Below are positions 25,039-33,347 of a DNA stretch of 45,241 nt, piece by piece. How positions within the stretch are numbered: position 1 is the first letter of the stretch; the number at the start of each line of letters is the position of its first letter. The DNA comes from Gemmataceae bacterium. GTDB lineage: Bacteria; Planctomycetota; Planctomycetia; Gemmatales; Gemmataceae. Location of the stretch: contig SIAJ01000041.1 in assembly GCA_009691845.1 (NCBI GenBank), positions 1 through 45,241 of the forward strand, read 5' to 3'. The notes under the pieces are model-generated. The model was not told where the DNA came from. It made no database searches and saw nothing but the letters and a program-made list of their open reading frames with translations. The position numbers and the translations under genes were made by a program.

Positions 25039-28038
25039 TCAGAACGGCTGCGACAACCCGAACCAATACTGTACTGAAGACGGCGCGTTGATGGCCTTGG
25101 CGACATCCAGTCGAATCGTCGCGCGTTCGAGGAAACTGAAGAACGCCACATCTGCCCGGATGCCCAATCCGGCAGCGTGAGCGATGCCACCTACCGATTT
25201 GTTGTTCAAGTAAATATCGCCCACGTCGTAGAACGGTGCCAAGTAGAAGTTCTTGATGCGAACGATGCGGTCGGCGAAGTCCCAGTCGAGATCGGCGTGA
25301 GTTGGAATCCGCACTTCCACACTGCCGACCCACATGCAATTCCCTTGACGCTCGGCTTGATCGAAGCCGCGAAATAGCGTTCCGGTTCCGAGCGTATAGA
25401 GTCGGCCATTCTTGGGGAAACCGACACCGCCAAATGCGCGAACCGCGAACTTGATATCCGAGAACCAGCCGAGCCCTTCCAGCGGTGATATCACCCGCGA
25501 GGCCTGGCCCCAGGCCATTCCCGAGAGTTTATCTTCGCCTAACAGCGGCAAGCCCAGGGACGCGTTCATGTCGAGGCGATATCCCGTTTCCGGGTCCCAG
25601 TACGGCACCATCGTCTCGCGATAGTAACGCACGCCCACCGTCGCGAGTGGATCGATGCGTTCGCCCTTCAGCTCCTGTTCTGGATCCGGAAGCCGGTTGT
25701 GCTGATAGGACAGATAACCGTCGATGAATTCACGCGGCAACCAATAGAGACTCGACGTCGGTTGCAGGTTGTGTCGCAAATAGCCCACGGCACGGTCGGG
25801 ACGGTACTCGCCATCGGCAAACATGCGGGCGACGCTCTTTTCGATATTGAAACCAATCTCCGATTTCGGCCAGGGGACATGTGAAAACAAGGCATCGGCA
25901 CCGACGGCAACGTCGCCGAAGTAAGGCCGGTAGCCAGCGTAAAGTCCGCCCCGAAATTCCTCGACCCGGTAGGCGCCGCCGCGAACGCCAAGCACAGTTG
26001 ACCGCTCGTACCAGCCATCCGCGTAGGCGGCACCATACGCCCAGGGCCCATAAATCACGTTCCACTTGTCGTAGTCGTTCGTGAATGCCGTCTCGTCCAG
26101 GAACGTGTACAGCGGACGTGGCCGATAATTGATCGGCTTGTGCCAGTGGTTGTTGGCCGAGTCCGAATCGGGCAGCACCTGATCCGGGTCCACGCTCACC
26201 TGATCGGGTGGCGCGTCGAGTAGCACTTCGATTTGCATTCGCTTGTCGTCGAGTCGTTCGCAGCGAACGCCGGGTTTCGGTTCACCCGGCTCGGGCATCC
26301 GCACGGGCACACGCAGGCCGTAGGTTTTTCCGCCATCGAAGCTGAATCCGAGAGTCGTCGGCTCGTTGAGCTGAGCACGCTGACTCAGGATGACCTTGGC
26401 CGTGTATTTGTTGGCAGTGGCAGCCTGGCCGGGCTGAACCGGCGGACTCGGTGCGGTCACGATGTCCACGCCATCCACGGCCCAGTCGCTCATCTTGGAC
26501 GTGAGAATCCACTCCTTGAAGAACTCATCCCATTTGCGGCCCGTGTACTCCTCCAGTTCGCCCTGGAAGTCCTCCAAGCGCAACGTGCGAAAATAATACT
26601 TCGAGTAGACCCGTTTCATGAACTCCAGGAACGCGACCGGCCCGAGACGATCTTGAATCATGCCGATGATCTTGGTGCCGCGATCGTACACGGCGGCAAA
26701 CAGGCCGACGACGCCGCCGTATTTATCCATGTCTTGAACGGCCGGGCCCAGATCGCCGTTCTTCAAGATGTAATAGAACTGGGAGTAGCGATAGTTTTCA
26801 CGCTGAATTCCCGGCAAGAACGACAGAGCCGGCGGAAAATTCAGGAGCTCGTTGTTCTTGCCTTCCAGTTGATCGATCAGCCGGTGCGTGAGGTGCGTGA
26901 CGATTGCTTCGTCCATGAACGTCTGTCGATAGCCATCCGTGCCGACCACGTTGTAGAACCACTGATGGCAAGTCTCATGCGAGATGAGATACTGCACGTA
27001 ATGTTCCGCGAGGTGCGGCATGGCGAAGACGCGCTCGTCGATCATCACCAGGCCCGAACACTCGTTCCCATTCCAGCCGAAGTACGACTCGGCCACCGTG
27101 AATTCCGGGTACGGATAAGGCCCAAGCCACTTCGAGAAGTTCTCAATTGCTTTGGCCGCGTGCTTGATCAGCACGCGCGCATAGTGTTCGTGCTCGGGGA
27201 ACGCCAGGCACTTCACTTTCACTTTCTTCCCGGCATTATCCGCTTCAACCGAGTATTCCTGATAACGCGCGGAGGTCATGAGTGCGAAGTCGCGGGCGAT
27301 CACGGGACCGATCAGGACCTCCTTCATGTCCGTGCCTTCCTTCACTTTCGCGATCGAACCGGTCGAGGCGATTTGCTCCGCCTTCGGCAAGCGTATCCGT
27401 ACGGTGAAGACCCCCGCATCGTTGAACCACGGCTGGTGCCACGGAACGAACGGCGTCGGCATCCAGCCTTTGTCCTTGTCGTGAAAGGCAAGTACTGGAT
27501 GCCAGTTACTCAGGAACGTGACGCCCTTCCACTGGCCCCAACGGCCTTGCTTCTGCGGAAGCTGAATCGTGTACGAAAGCGATACGATCGTCGATCCACC
27601 CGCAGGGACTCGTTCGGGCAACGGCACGATCAACGCCGTCGAAAGGTCCTTGTTCCACTGATATTTCAATTCCTCGTGTTTCCAGTCGTTGCCTACTCTC
27701 CGCACTCGTTCCACCTTGTGCAAGTTGAAAGCGTTCCCCACGTAGACCGCGTCGCGAAACGGCAGGCGGAAGAGTTCGAGCAGCCTGGCAAACTGCATAA
27801 TATTTTCTCGCGTCTCGGGAGGCGTGAATCGCGAGTGGACATTGAAGACGAGTTCGCTCACGGGCTTGGCGGAGTGATTCGTCCAAACGACTTGCTGAGT
27901 TACGCGGGCCTGGTGACCTGCAGTGTCGAGATGAATCGCCAATTCGTATTGAGGCAAACCCTCGGGTGGCTGCGGGTCGGCCGCGACCGTAGCCTGAGCC
28001 ACAATCAACAATCCAATGGTAGCAAGCACGATGCGCAT
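25039..28038 (-). CDS. M1-family metallopeptidase fused to an Omp85-like outer-membrane barrel
   Basis: 999-residue exported protein. The ATG at 28038 opens a signal peptide ending TVAADP (about 20 residues). The N-terminal half is an M1 aminopeptidase-type domain: zinc ligands H354 and H358 in HETCH with catalytic E355, and third ligand E377 exactly 18 residues after the motif; the usual GxMEN exopeptidase motif reads ECSGLVMID. The C-terminal 355 residues form a beta-barrel-like region with aromatic strands, an RGF motif (LFRGFD) as in loop 6 of Omp85 proteins, and a terminal phenylalanine after alternating residues (VQYWFGLSQPF). This predicts a periplasmic or surface peptidase tethered to the outer membrane. 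Alternative: a peptidase with an unrelated beta domain. Confidence 0.82.
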   Translation of the reverse strand: MRIVLATIGLLIVAQATVAADPQPPEGLPQYELAIHLDTAGHQARVTQQVVWTNHSAKPVSELVFNVHSRFTPPETRENIMQFARLLELFRLPFRDAVYVGNAFNLHKVERVRRVGNDWKHEELKYQWNKDLSTALIVPLPERVPAGGSTIVSLSYTIQLPQKQGRWGQWKGVTFLSNWHPVLAFHDKDKGWMPTPFVPWHQPWFNDAGVFTVRIRLPKAEQIASTGSIAKVKEGTDMKEVLIGPVIARDFALMTSARYQEYSVEADNAGKKVKVKCLAFPEHEHYARVLIKHAAKAIENFSKWLGPYPYPEFTVAESYFGWNGNECSGLVMIDERVFAMPHLAEHYVQYLISHETCHQWFYNVVGTDGYRQTFMDEAIVTHLTHRLIDQLEGKNNELLNFPPALSFLPGIQRENYRYSQFYYILKNGDLGPAVQDMDKYGGVVGLFAAVYDRGTKIIGMIQDRLGPVAFLEFMKRVYSKYYFRTLRLEDFQGELEEYTGRKWDEFFKEWILTSKMSDWAVDGVDIVTAPSPPVQPGQAATANKYTAKVILSQRAQLNEPTTLGFSFDGGKTYGLRVPVRMPEPGEPKPGVRCERLDDKRMQIEVLLDAPPDQVSVDPDQVLPDSDSANNHWHKPINYRPRPLYTFLDETAFTNDYDKWNVIYGPWAYGAAYADGWYERSTVLGVRGGAYRVEEFRGGLYAGYRPYFGDVAVGADALFSHVPWPKSEIGFNIEKSVARMFADGEYRPDRAVGYLRHNLQPTSSLYWLPREFIDGYLSYQHNRLPDPEQELKGERIDPLATVGVRYYRETMVPYWDPETGYRLDMNASLGLPLLGEDKLSGMAWGQASRVISPLEGLGWFSDIKFAVRAFGGVGFPKNGRLYTLGTGTLFRGFDQAERQGNCMWVGSVEVRIPTHADLDWDFADRIVRIKNFYLAPFYDVGDIYLNNKSVGGIAHAAGLGIRADVAFFSFLERATIRLDVAKAINAPSSVQYWFGLSQPF

Positions 28039-28050
28039 GCAGGGCCCTGC
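28039..28050. repeat. 12-base perfect palindrome at a start codon
   Basis: GCAGGGCCCTGC directly precedes the minus-strand ATG at 28038, occupying the position where a ribosome site would be. Could be an operator or a translational hairpin; no other copy seen here. Confidence 0.45.
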
Positions 28051-28290
28051 GGAAATAGAGTCGTCCTGATTATTCGGTCGCACGGGGTGTACCGTATGAT
28101 GACGAGCCCCACTATCCGTCAGAATCCTCATCGCCGTGATAACTAGAACCGGTTGCGAAGCCTGGCGAACGAGGCAAGCATCATAAATGCCTGCTCCGCT
28201 TCTCACAATTGGCTGAATCGTAAAACTCCGAAACGACGATACAGTTAGGCGGGACTAATTCCCGGTGTCTTCCCATTTGTGAGCGGACTG

Positions 28291-29277
28291 ATGAGACCTC
28301 GCTGTTCGATCGTCGTTGTCGCACTCGCAATTGCTCTGGTGGCAGGATGCACGACCACGCCCGAACCGCCGCTCGTGATTCGTGGCCAAATGCCGATGCC
28401 GAACGGCGTCTTGGCCGCCAACGCGGACGAGAAGAAGGCCGAAGCGAAGGGCGACGACAAGAAGGACGAAGGCCAGCCGAAGACGATTTTTGAGTGGGCG
28501 ATTGGCGTGGAGCCCCCCAAGAAGGAAGCGGAAGCGGGCGAAGAAGATGTCATCGTGACCGATCGTCCCGACTTCACTGAGGCAAGCTCTACGGTTGGGC
28601 GCGGCCGCATGCAACTCGAGGCCGGCTACACCTACTACCGGGACAATTTCAACGGTACGAAACGCGTCGATCAAACCTACCCTGAGATTCTGCTTCGCCT
28701 CGGCCTATTTGCCGACTGGTTCGAACTACGGCTCGGGCAGACCTACAGTCGGTCGAAGTCGAAGCTGTTTGGGGAAGAAGCCGAATCAATCGGTGGGTTC
28801 GACGATTTTTACCTGGGCACCAAGCTGGGGCTAACGGAGCAGAAAACGTTCTTGCCCGAAGTGGCACTGATCCTGCAAGCCAAGATTCCAACCGGTGCCA
28901 AGGCGCTCACGGCCGACCGCGTGCTTCCCGGGTTCAATCTGCTCTACGGCTGGGATGTGATTCCGGACTGCCTCTCTTTCGGCGGCAGCACGCAATTGAA
29001 CCGAGCCGTGGACGACGAGCAACATTCGTACGGCGAGTGGGCTCAATCGTTCACGATCGGCTACAGCCTCACGGAAAAGCTCGGAGCCTACACGGAATGG
29101 TTCGCCTTCTTTCCGAGTGGGGCCATCGCTCCAGATGTGACGGCTCAGCACTACTTCGATGGCGGCTTCACCTATAAGGTGACCCCGCTCTTCCAACTCG
29201 ACATCCGGGTTGGTTTCGGTTTGAACAAACACTCGGACGACTTCTTCGCCGGCACCGGTTTCGCCGTGAAATATTGA
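28291..29277 (+). CDS. Outer-membrane beta-barrel protein with lipoprotein-type signal
   Basis: 328 residues. MRPRCSIVVVALAIALVAGC is a lipoprotein-like signal (lipobox LVAGC). A charged linker follows (about 45-85: lysine/glutamate-rich). From about residue 90 (VTDRPDFTEASSTVGRGRMQLEAGYTY) the sequence alternates in the manner of the transporter / Phenol_MetA_deg barrel family, with about twelve strands and a terminal aromatic residue (FAVKY). Presumably an outer-membrane channel. An in-frame GTG four codons earlier (28279) is less likely. Divergent from 25039-28038 across 252 bases. A lipobox on a barrel protein is unusual. Confidence 0.75.
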   Translation: MRPRCSIVVVALAIALVAGCTTTPEPPLVIRGQMPMPNGVLAANADEKKAEAKGDDKKDEGQPKTIFEWAIGVEPPKKEAEAGEEDVIVTDRPDFTEASSTVGRGRMQLEAGYTYYRDNFNGTKRVDQTYPEILLRLGLFADWFELRLGQTYSRSKSKLFGEEAESIGGFDDFYLGTKLGLTEQKTFLPEVALILQAKIPTGAKALTADRVLPGFNLLYGWDVIPDCLSFGGSTQLNRAVDDEQHSYGEWAQSFTIGYSLTEKLGAYTEWFAFFPSGAIAPDVTAQHYFDGGFTYKVTPLFQLDIRVGFGLNKHSDDFFAGTGFAVKY

Positions 29278-29310
29278 TCGCGATTCAATTTTTCCATCAT
29301 CTGCATAAGA

Positions 29311-29401
29311 GTAGTAGGCACACTCCGTGTGCCGTTGCTTTCTTGCTTGGAAGACACGCAACTTTGGCATGTCCAAACGGAACACGGAGTGTGCCTACTA
29401 C
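29311..29401. repeat. Long inverted repeat, 26-base arms
   Basis: Arms 29311-29336 and 29376-29401 match at 25 of 26 positions around a 39-base centre. The word GTAGTAGGCACACTCCGTGT starts the left arm. It fills most of the space between 29277 and the cupin gene at 29449. A degraded half copy appears near 19712-19732. Confidence 0.88.
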
Positions 29402-29448
29402 GTACAGACATCACTATTTTTGCCAGGACCACCAAATCCAGGGACCTC

Positions 29449-29778
29449 ATGAGCCGTTACTTTCCTTCGCCCGACGAGTGCGGGCAGCACACCATTTTCG
29501 GCACGGTACCGATCCGCACCTATGCCGGAGACCACATTCAACTGTCACTCGTCGACATCCCGGCCGGGGGCGTCGTCGATTGGCATTTGCACGCCAACGA
29601 GCAAATGGGCATGATGGTGTCCGGCCACGCGACTTTCCATGTCGGCGATGAAGTGAAGGAACTCGGCCCACGCGATCTTTATTGCATCCCTGGCGGTGTG
29701 CGGCATAAAGTGGTGGCCGGGAACGGTCCGGCCGTGGCCCTCGACGTGTTTTACCCGATTCGGGACGAGTACAAGTAG
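29449..29778 (+). CDS. Small cupin-domain protein
   Basis: 109-residue single cupin. The ATG at 29449 has AGGGACC upstream. Metal-binding motif 1 is WHLHANEQMGMMVSG (His, His, Glu) and motif 2 is PGGVRHKV (His), so one metal ion can be bound in the barrel. The NPxG-like PxxxxDVF end is typical. The substrate is unknown; small cupins of this type include isomerases, oxygenases and regulators. Cytoplasmic, no signal. It converges on the GT39-type gene 7 bases away. Confidence 0.85.
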   Translation: MSRYFPSPDECGQHTIFGTVPIRTYAGDHIQLSLVDIPAGGVVDWHLHANEQMGMMVSGHATFHVGDEVKELGPRDLYCIPGGVRHKVVAGNGPAVALDVFYPIRDEYK

Positions 29779-29784
29779 CGGCGC

Positions 29785-31440
29785 TTAATCGGGCTTTTGC
29801 AGTTGCTTGACCGCCGACTCATCCCCAGTCAGATCAAACACCCAAATCGACCCGTCCGTTCGCGAGATCGGCTGACGGTCCAGCAACCAGCGATACCGTG
29901 TGGGCTCCTTCAGATACGTGCCTTGCAGATTGCTCACGCTGATCGCGACCAATACTCGGCCACCGTGATCAACGCGATTCGCGGGTGCCGGTCGAAACTC
30001 GCCCCAGCCTGGCAGGCGTTGATAGCGAATGCCATGGGCTTCGGGCCGAGCGGTGCCCGCGTAAGACAGATAGATAACCGGCTCCCCGTGTTCGCGAAGA
30101 ACTGCGCCCAGAATTGGCAGGCCTTGGCCCCAGTCGATGTTTGAATCGCCGAGGTAACGATGACCATCCGCTCGGTCCGCAATGATGCCGTTGAAGTACG
30201 AGAGATCGCGGCCATTCAAGTCCGCATCGATAATCGGCGGCACGAGTATGCCCAAGGCAACCGCTATGCCAGCGATCCGGCGATTGGCAGGTGTCGATCC
30301 GAAGGCGGCGACACGGGCCGCGAGGAGCCACAGCAACGGATAAGCCGGAAGTATCACGCGGATGCCGATATTCAATCGAGCCGCGAGCATCGCCATGAAG
30401 TAGATGGCCGGTGGAACGAGAAGGAATGCCACACTTCGGCGAGGCAGTTGCCGTACGAAAAATAGCGAGAACATCGCCAAGAGGAGTGTGCCGGCGGGTG
30501 TCTTCAACGCAAGCACTTCCGGAAAGTACCACCACCAGCCCTGCGAAGAGACCTCTCCGTTCAGGTAATAGTGCGGCTCCGCGAACTCGTTGCGGCCAAG
30601 TTGCTGTCGCAATCCTCGCGGCCAATCGAGACTCTGCACCACGAAATACGCAGGAAGAATACAAATCACCGCGATCAGTCCAAGCCGCACAAACGCGGGC
30701 ACGATCTGTTTCAATCGAGTTCGTCGATCGCCAGTCACCTGAACTCCAGGCAACGCGAACGAATCGCCGGCCAGCACGAATACGATCGCTCCCGATCCCA
30801 AACCGGCAACCGCAATCACCGCCGAAAACTTCGTTGCCAGCGCCAGGCCGAGAGAGATGCCGGCCAGGATGAACCAGCATCGTCGCGGGTTCCCGGCGTA
30901 TTCCCACAAGCAGTATGCGGCCGCCGTGCAAAACAACGTGAGCCCAACATCGGTACTCAGGACAGCACTCTGTGCGATCAAGTTCGGATCGAGTGCCGCC
31001 AATGCCCACGCGGCCATGCCGGAAGCAGGCCCCCACAGCCGCCTGGCCCACCAACCAACCAGCACAACGAGCAAGGCACCAATGGCCACGTTCACCCGCC
31101 GGGCCGGATCGAGCAGGTCCCACGATTTCGCTGGCGCTTCGTACAGAAACGCATCGCCCATTCGCCATATGTCGTTGCGTGCCCATTGATCCGCATCGGG
31201 CTCAAACGGCAGGCGATCCGTTGCCAGCAACGGCAGAGCCCACAGCAACTTCATCAACGGCGGCGTCTCTCTGTTGATGCGGAAGTCGCCGGTCCGCCAA
31301 TACGAATACCCCGCAGTCAGATGAACGGCCTCGTCAAATGTGGGTGCAGTGAGGGAGATTGCCCTCTCGCAGCGAATGATGAAGATTGCGAGACAGACAA
31401 GCAATGTGGCGACGGGGAGAATTCGTTGAGCGTAATTCAA
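29785..31440 (-). CDS. GT39-type (ArnT/PMT-like) membrane glycosyltransferase
   Basis: 551-residue integral membrane protein. The N-terminal hydrophobic helix is followed by a periplasmic loop with FDEAVHLTAGYSYWRTGDF, where the DE corresponds to the acidic motif of lipid-phosphosugar-dependent transferases, then ETPPLMKLLWALP. About ten further helices are evident (VNVAIGALLVVLVGWWARRLW, FILAGISLGLALATKFSAVIAV, and others), ending with a soluble C-terminal domain (about 400-551). Donor is presumably polyprenyl-phosphate sugar; acceptor unknown. Start is TTG at 31440; no strong ribosome site and no better start was found. A near-perfect hairpin lies just upstream. Confidence 0.82.
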   Translation of the reverse strand: MNYAQRILPVATLLVCLAIFIIRCERAISLTAPTFDEAVHLTAGYSYWRTGDFRINRETPPLMKLLWALPLLATDRLPFEPDADQWARNDIWRMGDAFLYEAPAKSWDLLDPARRVNVAIGALLVVLVGWWARRLWGPASGMAAWALAALDPNLIAQSAVLSTDVGLTLFCTAAAYCLWEYAGNPRRCWFILAGISLGLALATKFSAVIAVAGLGSGAIVFVLAGDSFALPGVQVTGDRRTRLKQIVPAFVRLGLIAVICILPAYFVVQSLDWPRGLRQQLGRNEFAEPHYYLNGEVSSQGWWWYFPEVLALKTPAGTLLLAMFSLFFVRQLPRRSVAFLLVPPAIYFMAMLAARLNIGIRVILPAYPLLWLLAARVAAFGSTPANRRIAGIAVALGILVPPIIDADLNGRDLSYFNGIIADRADGHRYLGDSNIDWGQGLPILGAVLREHGEPVIYLSYAGTARPEAHGIRYQRLPGWGEFRPAPANRVDHGGRVLVAISVSNLQGTYLKEPTRYRWLLDRQPISRTDGSIWVFDLTGDESAVKQLQKPD

Positions 31441-31454
31441 AGGGGAATGCCTTT

Positions 31455-31489
31455 GTTTAGCGTTCGAACCGCTGGCTCGAACGCTAAAC
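31455..31489. repeat. Near-perfect hairpin, 16-base arms
   Basis: Arms 31455-31470 and 31474-31489 match at 15 of 16 positions with a 3-base loop. It lies between two minus-strand genes, 15 bases upstream of the TTG start at 31440 and 14 bases after the end of the alcohol dehydrogenase gene. It could terminate that gene or be one of the intergenic palindromes of this genome. Confidence 0.8.
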
Positions 31490-31503
31490 GTTGAAGCGCA
31501 AAA

Positions 31504-32700
31504 TTAATACGCCTCCCGATACACCTGCTCAATTTCCGCCTGCGTTGGGTAACGCGGATTCACCCGCATCAATCGCTTGAACGAAAACGCCTTCTCCGCG
31601 AACGTGGGCAGCATTTCTTCTTTCACGCCGAGGTCACGCAATCGCGTTGGAATACCAATGTCCCTCCGCAAATCCTCAACCGCCTTGATTGCCGCCTCGG
31701 CCGCACCTGCCTCGAATTCGCCGGTAGTATCGGTGCCAAGCAATTCCGCAATGTGCCCGAACGCTTCTTCGCGAATCGGCATGTTGTAACGCATCACATA
31801 CGGCAACAGCAAGCCATTCCCGGCACCATGCGACACATGCACCGCCGCACCGACCGGGTATTCCATCGCATGAACCAAGGCGACACCCGCATTGGAAAAG
31901 GCCATGCCCCCGAGCGTGGCCGCGAGTGCCATGCCGTCGCGGGCTTCCAGATCGTTGCCGTCCTTCACCGCTCGACGTAGGAATCGCCCGACCAGCGTGA
32001 TCGCCCTCTCCGCACACATGTCTGCGAACGGGTTCTTGCCCTGATACACGGAGGTCTCGCCGGCCGGCAACGGATACGTCGCGTTATCCACGGCCGTGAA
32101 ACCCTCGATGGCGTGCGTGAGTGCATCGATGCCGCTGTCGGCCGTGACCTTCGGTGGCGATGTAACAGTCAGCAGCGGATCGACAATCGCACAGGCCGGC
32201 CGCAGATAGTAACTCAGCACGCTGACCTTGAGCTGAATATCGGTGTTCGTGAACACGGCCGCCGCCGAGACTTCGCTGCCGGTGCCTGCCGTTGTCGGAA
32301 TGCAGATCAGCGGCATGATCGGGCCGGGGACTTTGTTCTCGCCGACGTAGTCGGTCACGTCCCCGCCATGTCCTAGCACCACGGCCGCAAGTTTGGCCGC
32401 ATCCATATTGCTGCCGCCGCCAAGGCCGATGATCGTATCCGGTCGAAACGCCTTCGCGGCCGCGATGCCAGTACGAATCATGCTCAACGACGGTTCCGGC
32501 TCGCCGCCATCGAAAATCTCAACCTCGCGCCCGGCCGCTTCCCTCACAAGATTGACGATGCCAACCCTCGCCAAAATCTTGTCGGTGACAACAAACACGC
32601 GCTTCGAGCCGGCCCGATCCAACTCGTTCCGCAGTTCGCGAACGGAATGACGGCCGAAGATCAAGTTGCCGGAAGCACGGAAGGAGAAGGTAGTACGCAT
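31504..32700 (-). CDS. Iron-containing alcohol dehydrogenase (group III)
   Basis: 398-residue cytoplasmic NAD(P)-dependent dehydrogenase. The nucleotide-binding GLGGGSNMDAAK is at about residues 93-104; the metal site is given by the Asp in VDP and by His residues in GIDALTHAIEG and in the HAMEYPVGAAVHVSHGAGN stretch. Length matches the family. The substrate cannot be assigned; members act on butanol, lactaldehyde, propanediol and others. The ATG at 32700 is divergent from mogA, and the 120 bases between them are almost entirely an inverted repeat. Confidence 0.9.
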   Translation of the reverse strand: MRTTFSFRASGNLIFGRHSVRELRNELDRAGSKRVFVVTDKILARVGIVNLVREAAGREVEIFDGGEPEPSLSMIRTGIAAAKAFRPDTIIGLGGGSNMDAAKLAAVVLGHGGDVTDYVGENKVPGPIMPLICIPTTAGTGSEVSAAAVFTNTDIQLKVSVLSYYLRPACAIVDPLLTVTSPPKVTADSGIDALTHAIEGFTAVDNATYPLPAGETSVYQGKNPFADMCAERAITLVGRFLRRAVKDGNDLEARDGMALAATLGGMAFSNAGVALVHAMEYPVGAAVHVSHGAGNGLLLPYVMRYNMPIREEAFGHIAELLGTDTTGEFEAGAAEAAIKAVEDLRRDIGIPTRLRDLGVKEEMLPTFAEKAFSFKRLMRVNPRYPTQAEIEQVYREAY

Positions 32701-32712
32701 CAGGGGATTGGA

Positions 32713-32817
32713 GTCAGGGGACAGGAATCAGGGGCCAGAAGTCAGAATACAAGCTATTCAAGCCTTCGCCTCTTTGCTGTATCCTGACTCCTGGCCCCTG
32801 TCCCCTGGCTCCTGGCT
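32713..32817. repeat. Inverted repeat filling a divergent promoter region
   Basis: Left arm about 32713-32751 and right arm about 32778-32817 pair well with one 6-base gap (words CAGGGGACAG, GGGGCCAG and ATACA each with their complement). It spans nearly all the space between the two divergent starts at 32700 and 32821, so the promoters of both genes must lie inside it. Confidence 0.75.
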
Positions 32818-32820
32818 CCT

Positions 32821-33345
32821 ATGATCCGAATTGGCCTACTCACCGTCTCCGATCGTGCCAGCCAGGGCGTGTACGAGGACAAGGGCGGACCGGCGATTCG
32901 CGAATGTCTCACCGACATGCTCTCGTGCGAATGGGAAGCAATCGCTCGAATCATCCCCGATGAACAGCCCGTGATCGAGGCAACACTGAAGGAACTGGCC
33001 GACGTGGAAGGCTGCTGCCTGATCGTGACCACCGGCGGCACCGGCCCCGCGAAGCGCGACGTGACCCCGGAAGCAACCCAGGCCGTGTGCGAGAAAATGC
33101 TCGATGGCTTCGGCGAGCAGATGCGAGCAGTGTCGCTGAAAATCGTGCCCACGGCGATCCTCTCTCGACAGGTTGCCGGCATCCGTGGCAAGTCACTCAT
33201 TGTCAATCTCCCCGGAAAACCCAGTGCCATACGCGATTGTCTGCTGGCAGTCTTTCCCGCGATCCCCTATTGCATCGACCTGATCGAGGGGCCGTATCTC
33301 ACGACGAACGAGAACGTCGTGACAGCGTTTCGGCCGAGGAAATAA
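32821..33345 (+). CDS. mogA: Molybdopterin adenylyltransferase (MogA/MoaB type)
   Basis: 174-residue cytoplasmic enzyme of molybdenum cofactor synthesis; it adenylylates molybdopterin before metal insertion. The MoCF domain motifs are complete: TTGGTG at 70-75 followed by RDVTPEAT at 79-86, and the LPGKPSAIRDCL segment near the C-terminus. Length is normal. The ATG abuts the inverted repeat and no purine-rich ribosome site precedes it (the bases before it are pyrimidine-rich), so the leader may be very short. The molybdopterin enzyme gene starts 3 bases after its stop, an obvious functional pair. Confidence 0.92.
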   Translation: MIRIGLLTVSDRASQGVYEDKGGPAIRECLTDMLSCEWEAIARIIPDEQPVIEATLKELADVEGCCLIVTTGGTGPAKRDVTPEATQAVCEKMLDGFGEQMRAVSLKIVPTAILSRQVAGIRGKSLIVNLPGKPSAIRDCLLAVFPAIPYCIDLIEGPYLTTNENVVTAFRPRK

Positions 33346-33347
33346 GC

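Noticed and set aside
26233..28146. Plus-strand open frame opposite the M1 peptidase gene (about 640 codons)
   Set aside because: The peptidase on the minus strand has a full zinc site and signal peptide; the opposite frame is arginine/histidine-rich shadow sequence.
28039..28290. Promoters in the divergent region between the peptidase and barrel genes
   Set aside because: I found no hexamer pair good enough to name; only the palindrome at 28039-28050 is reported.
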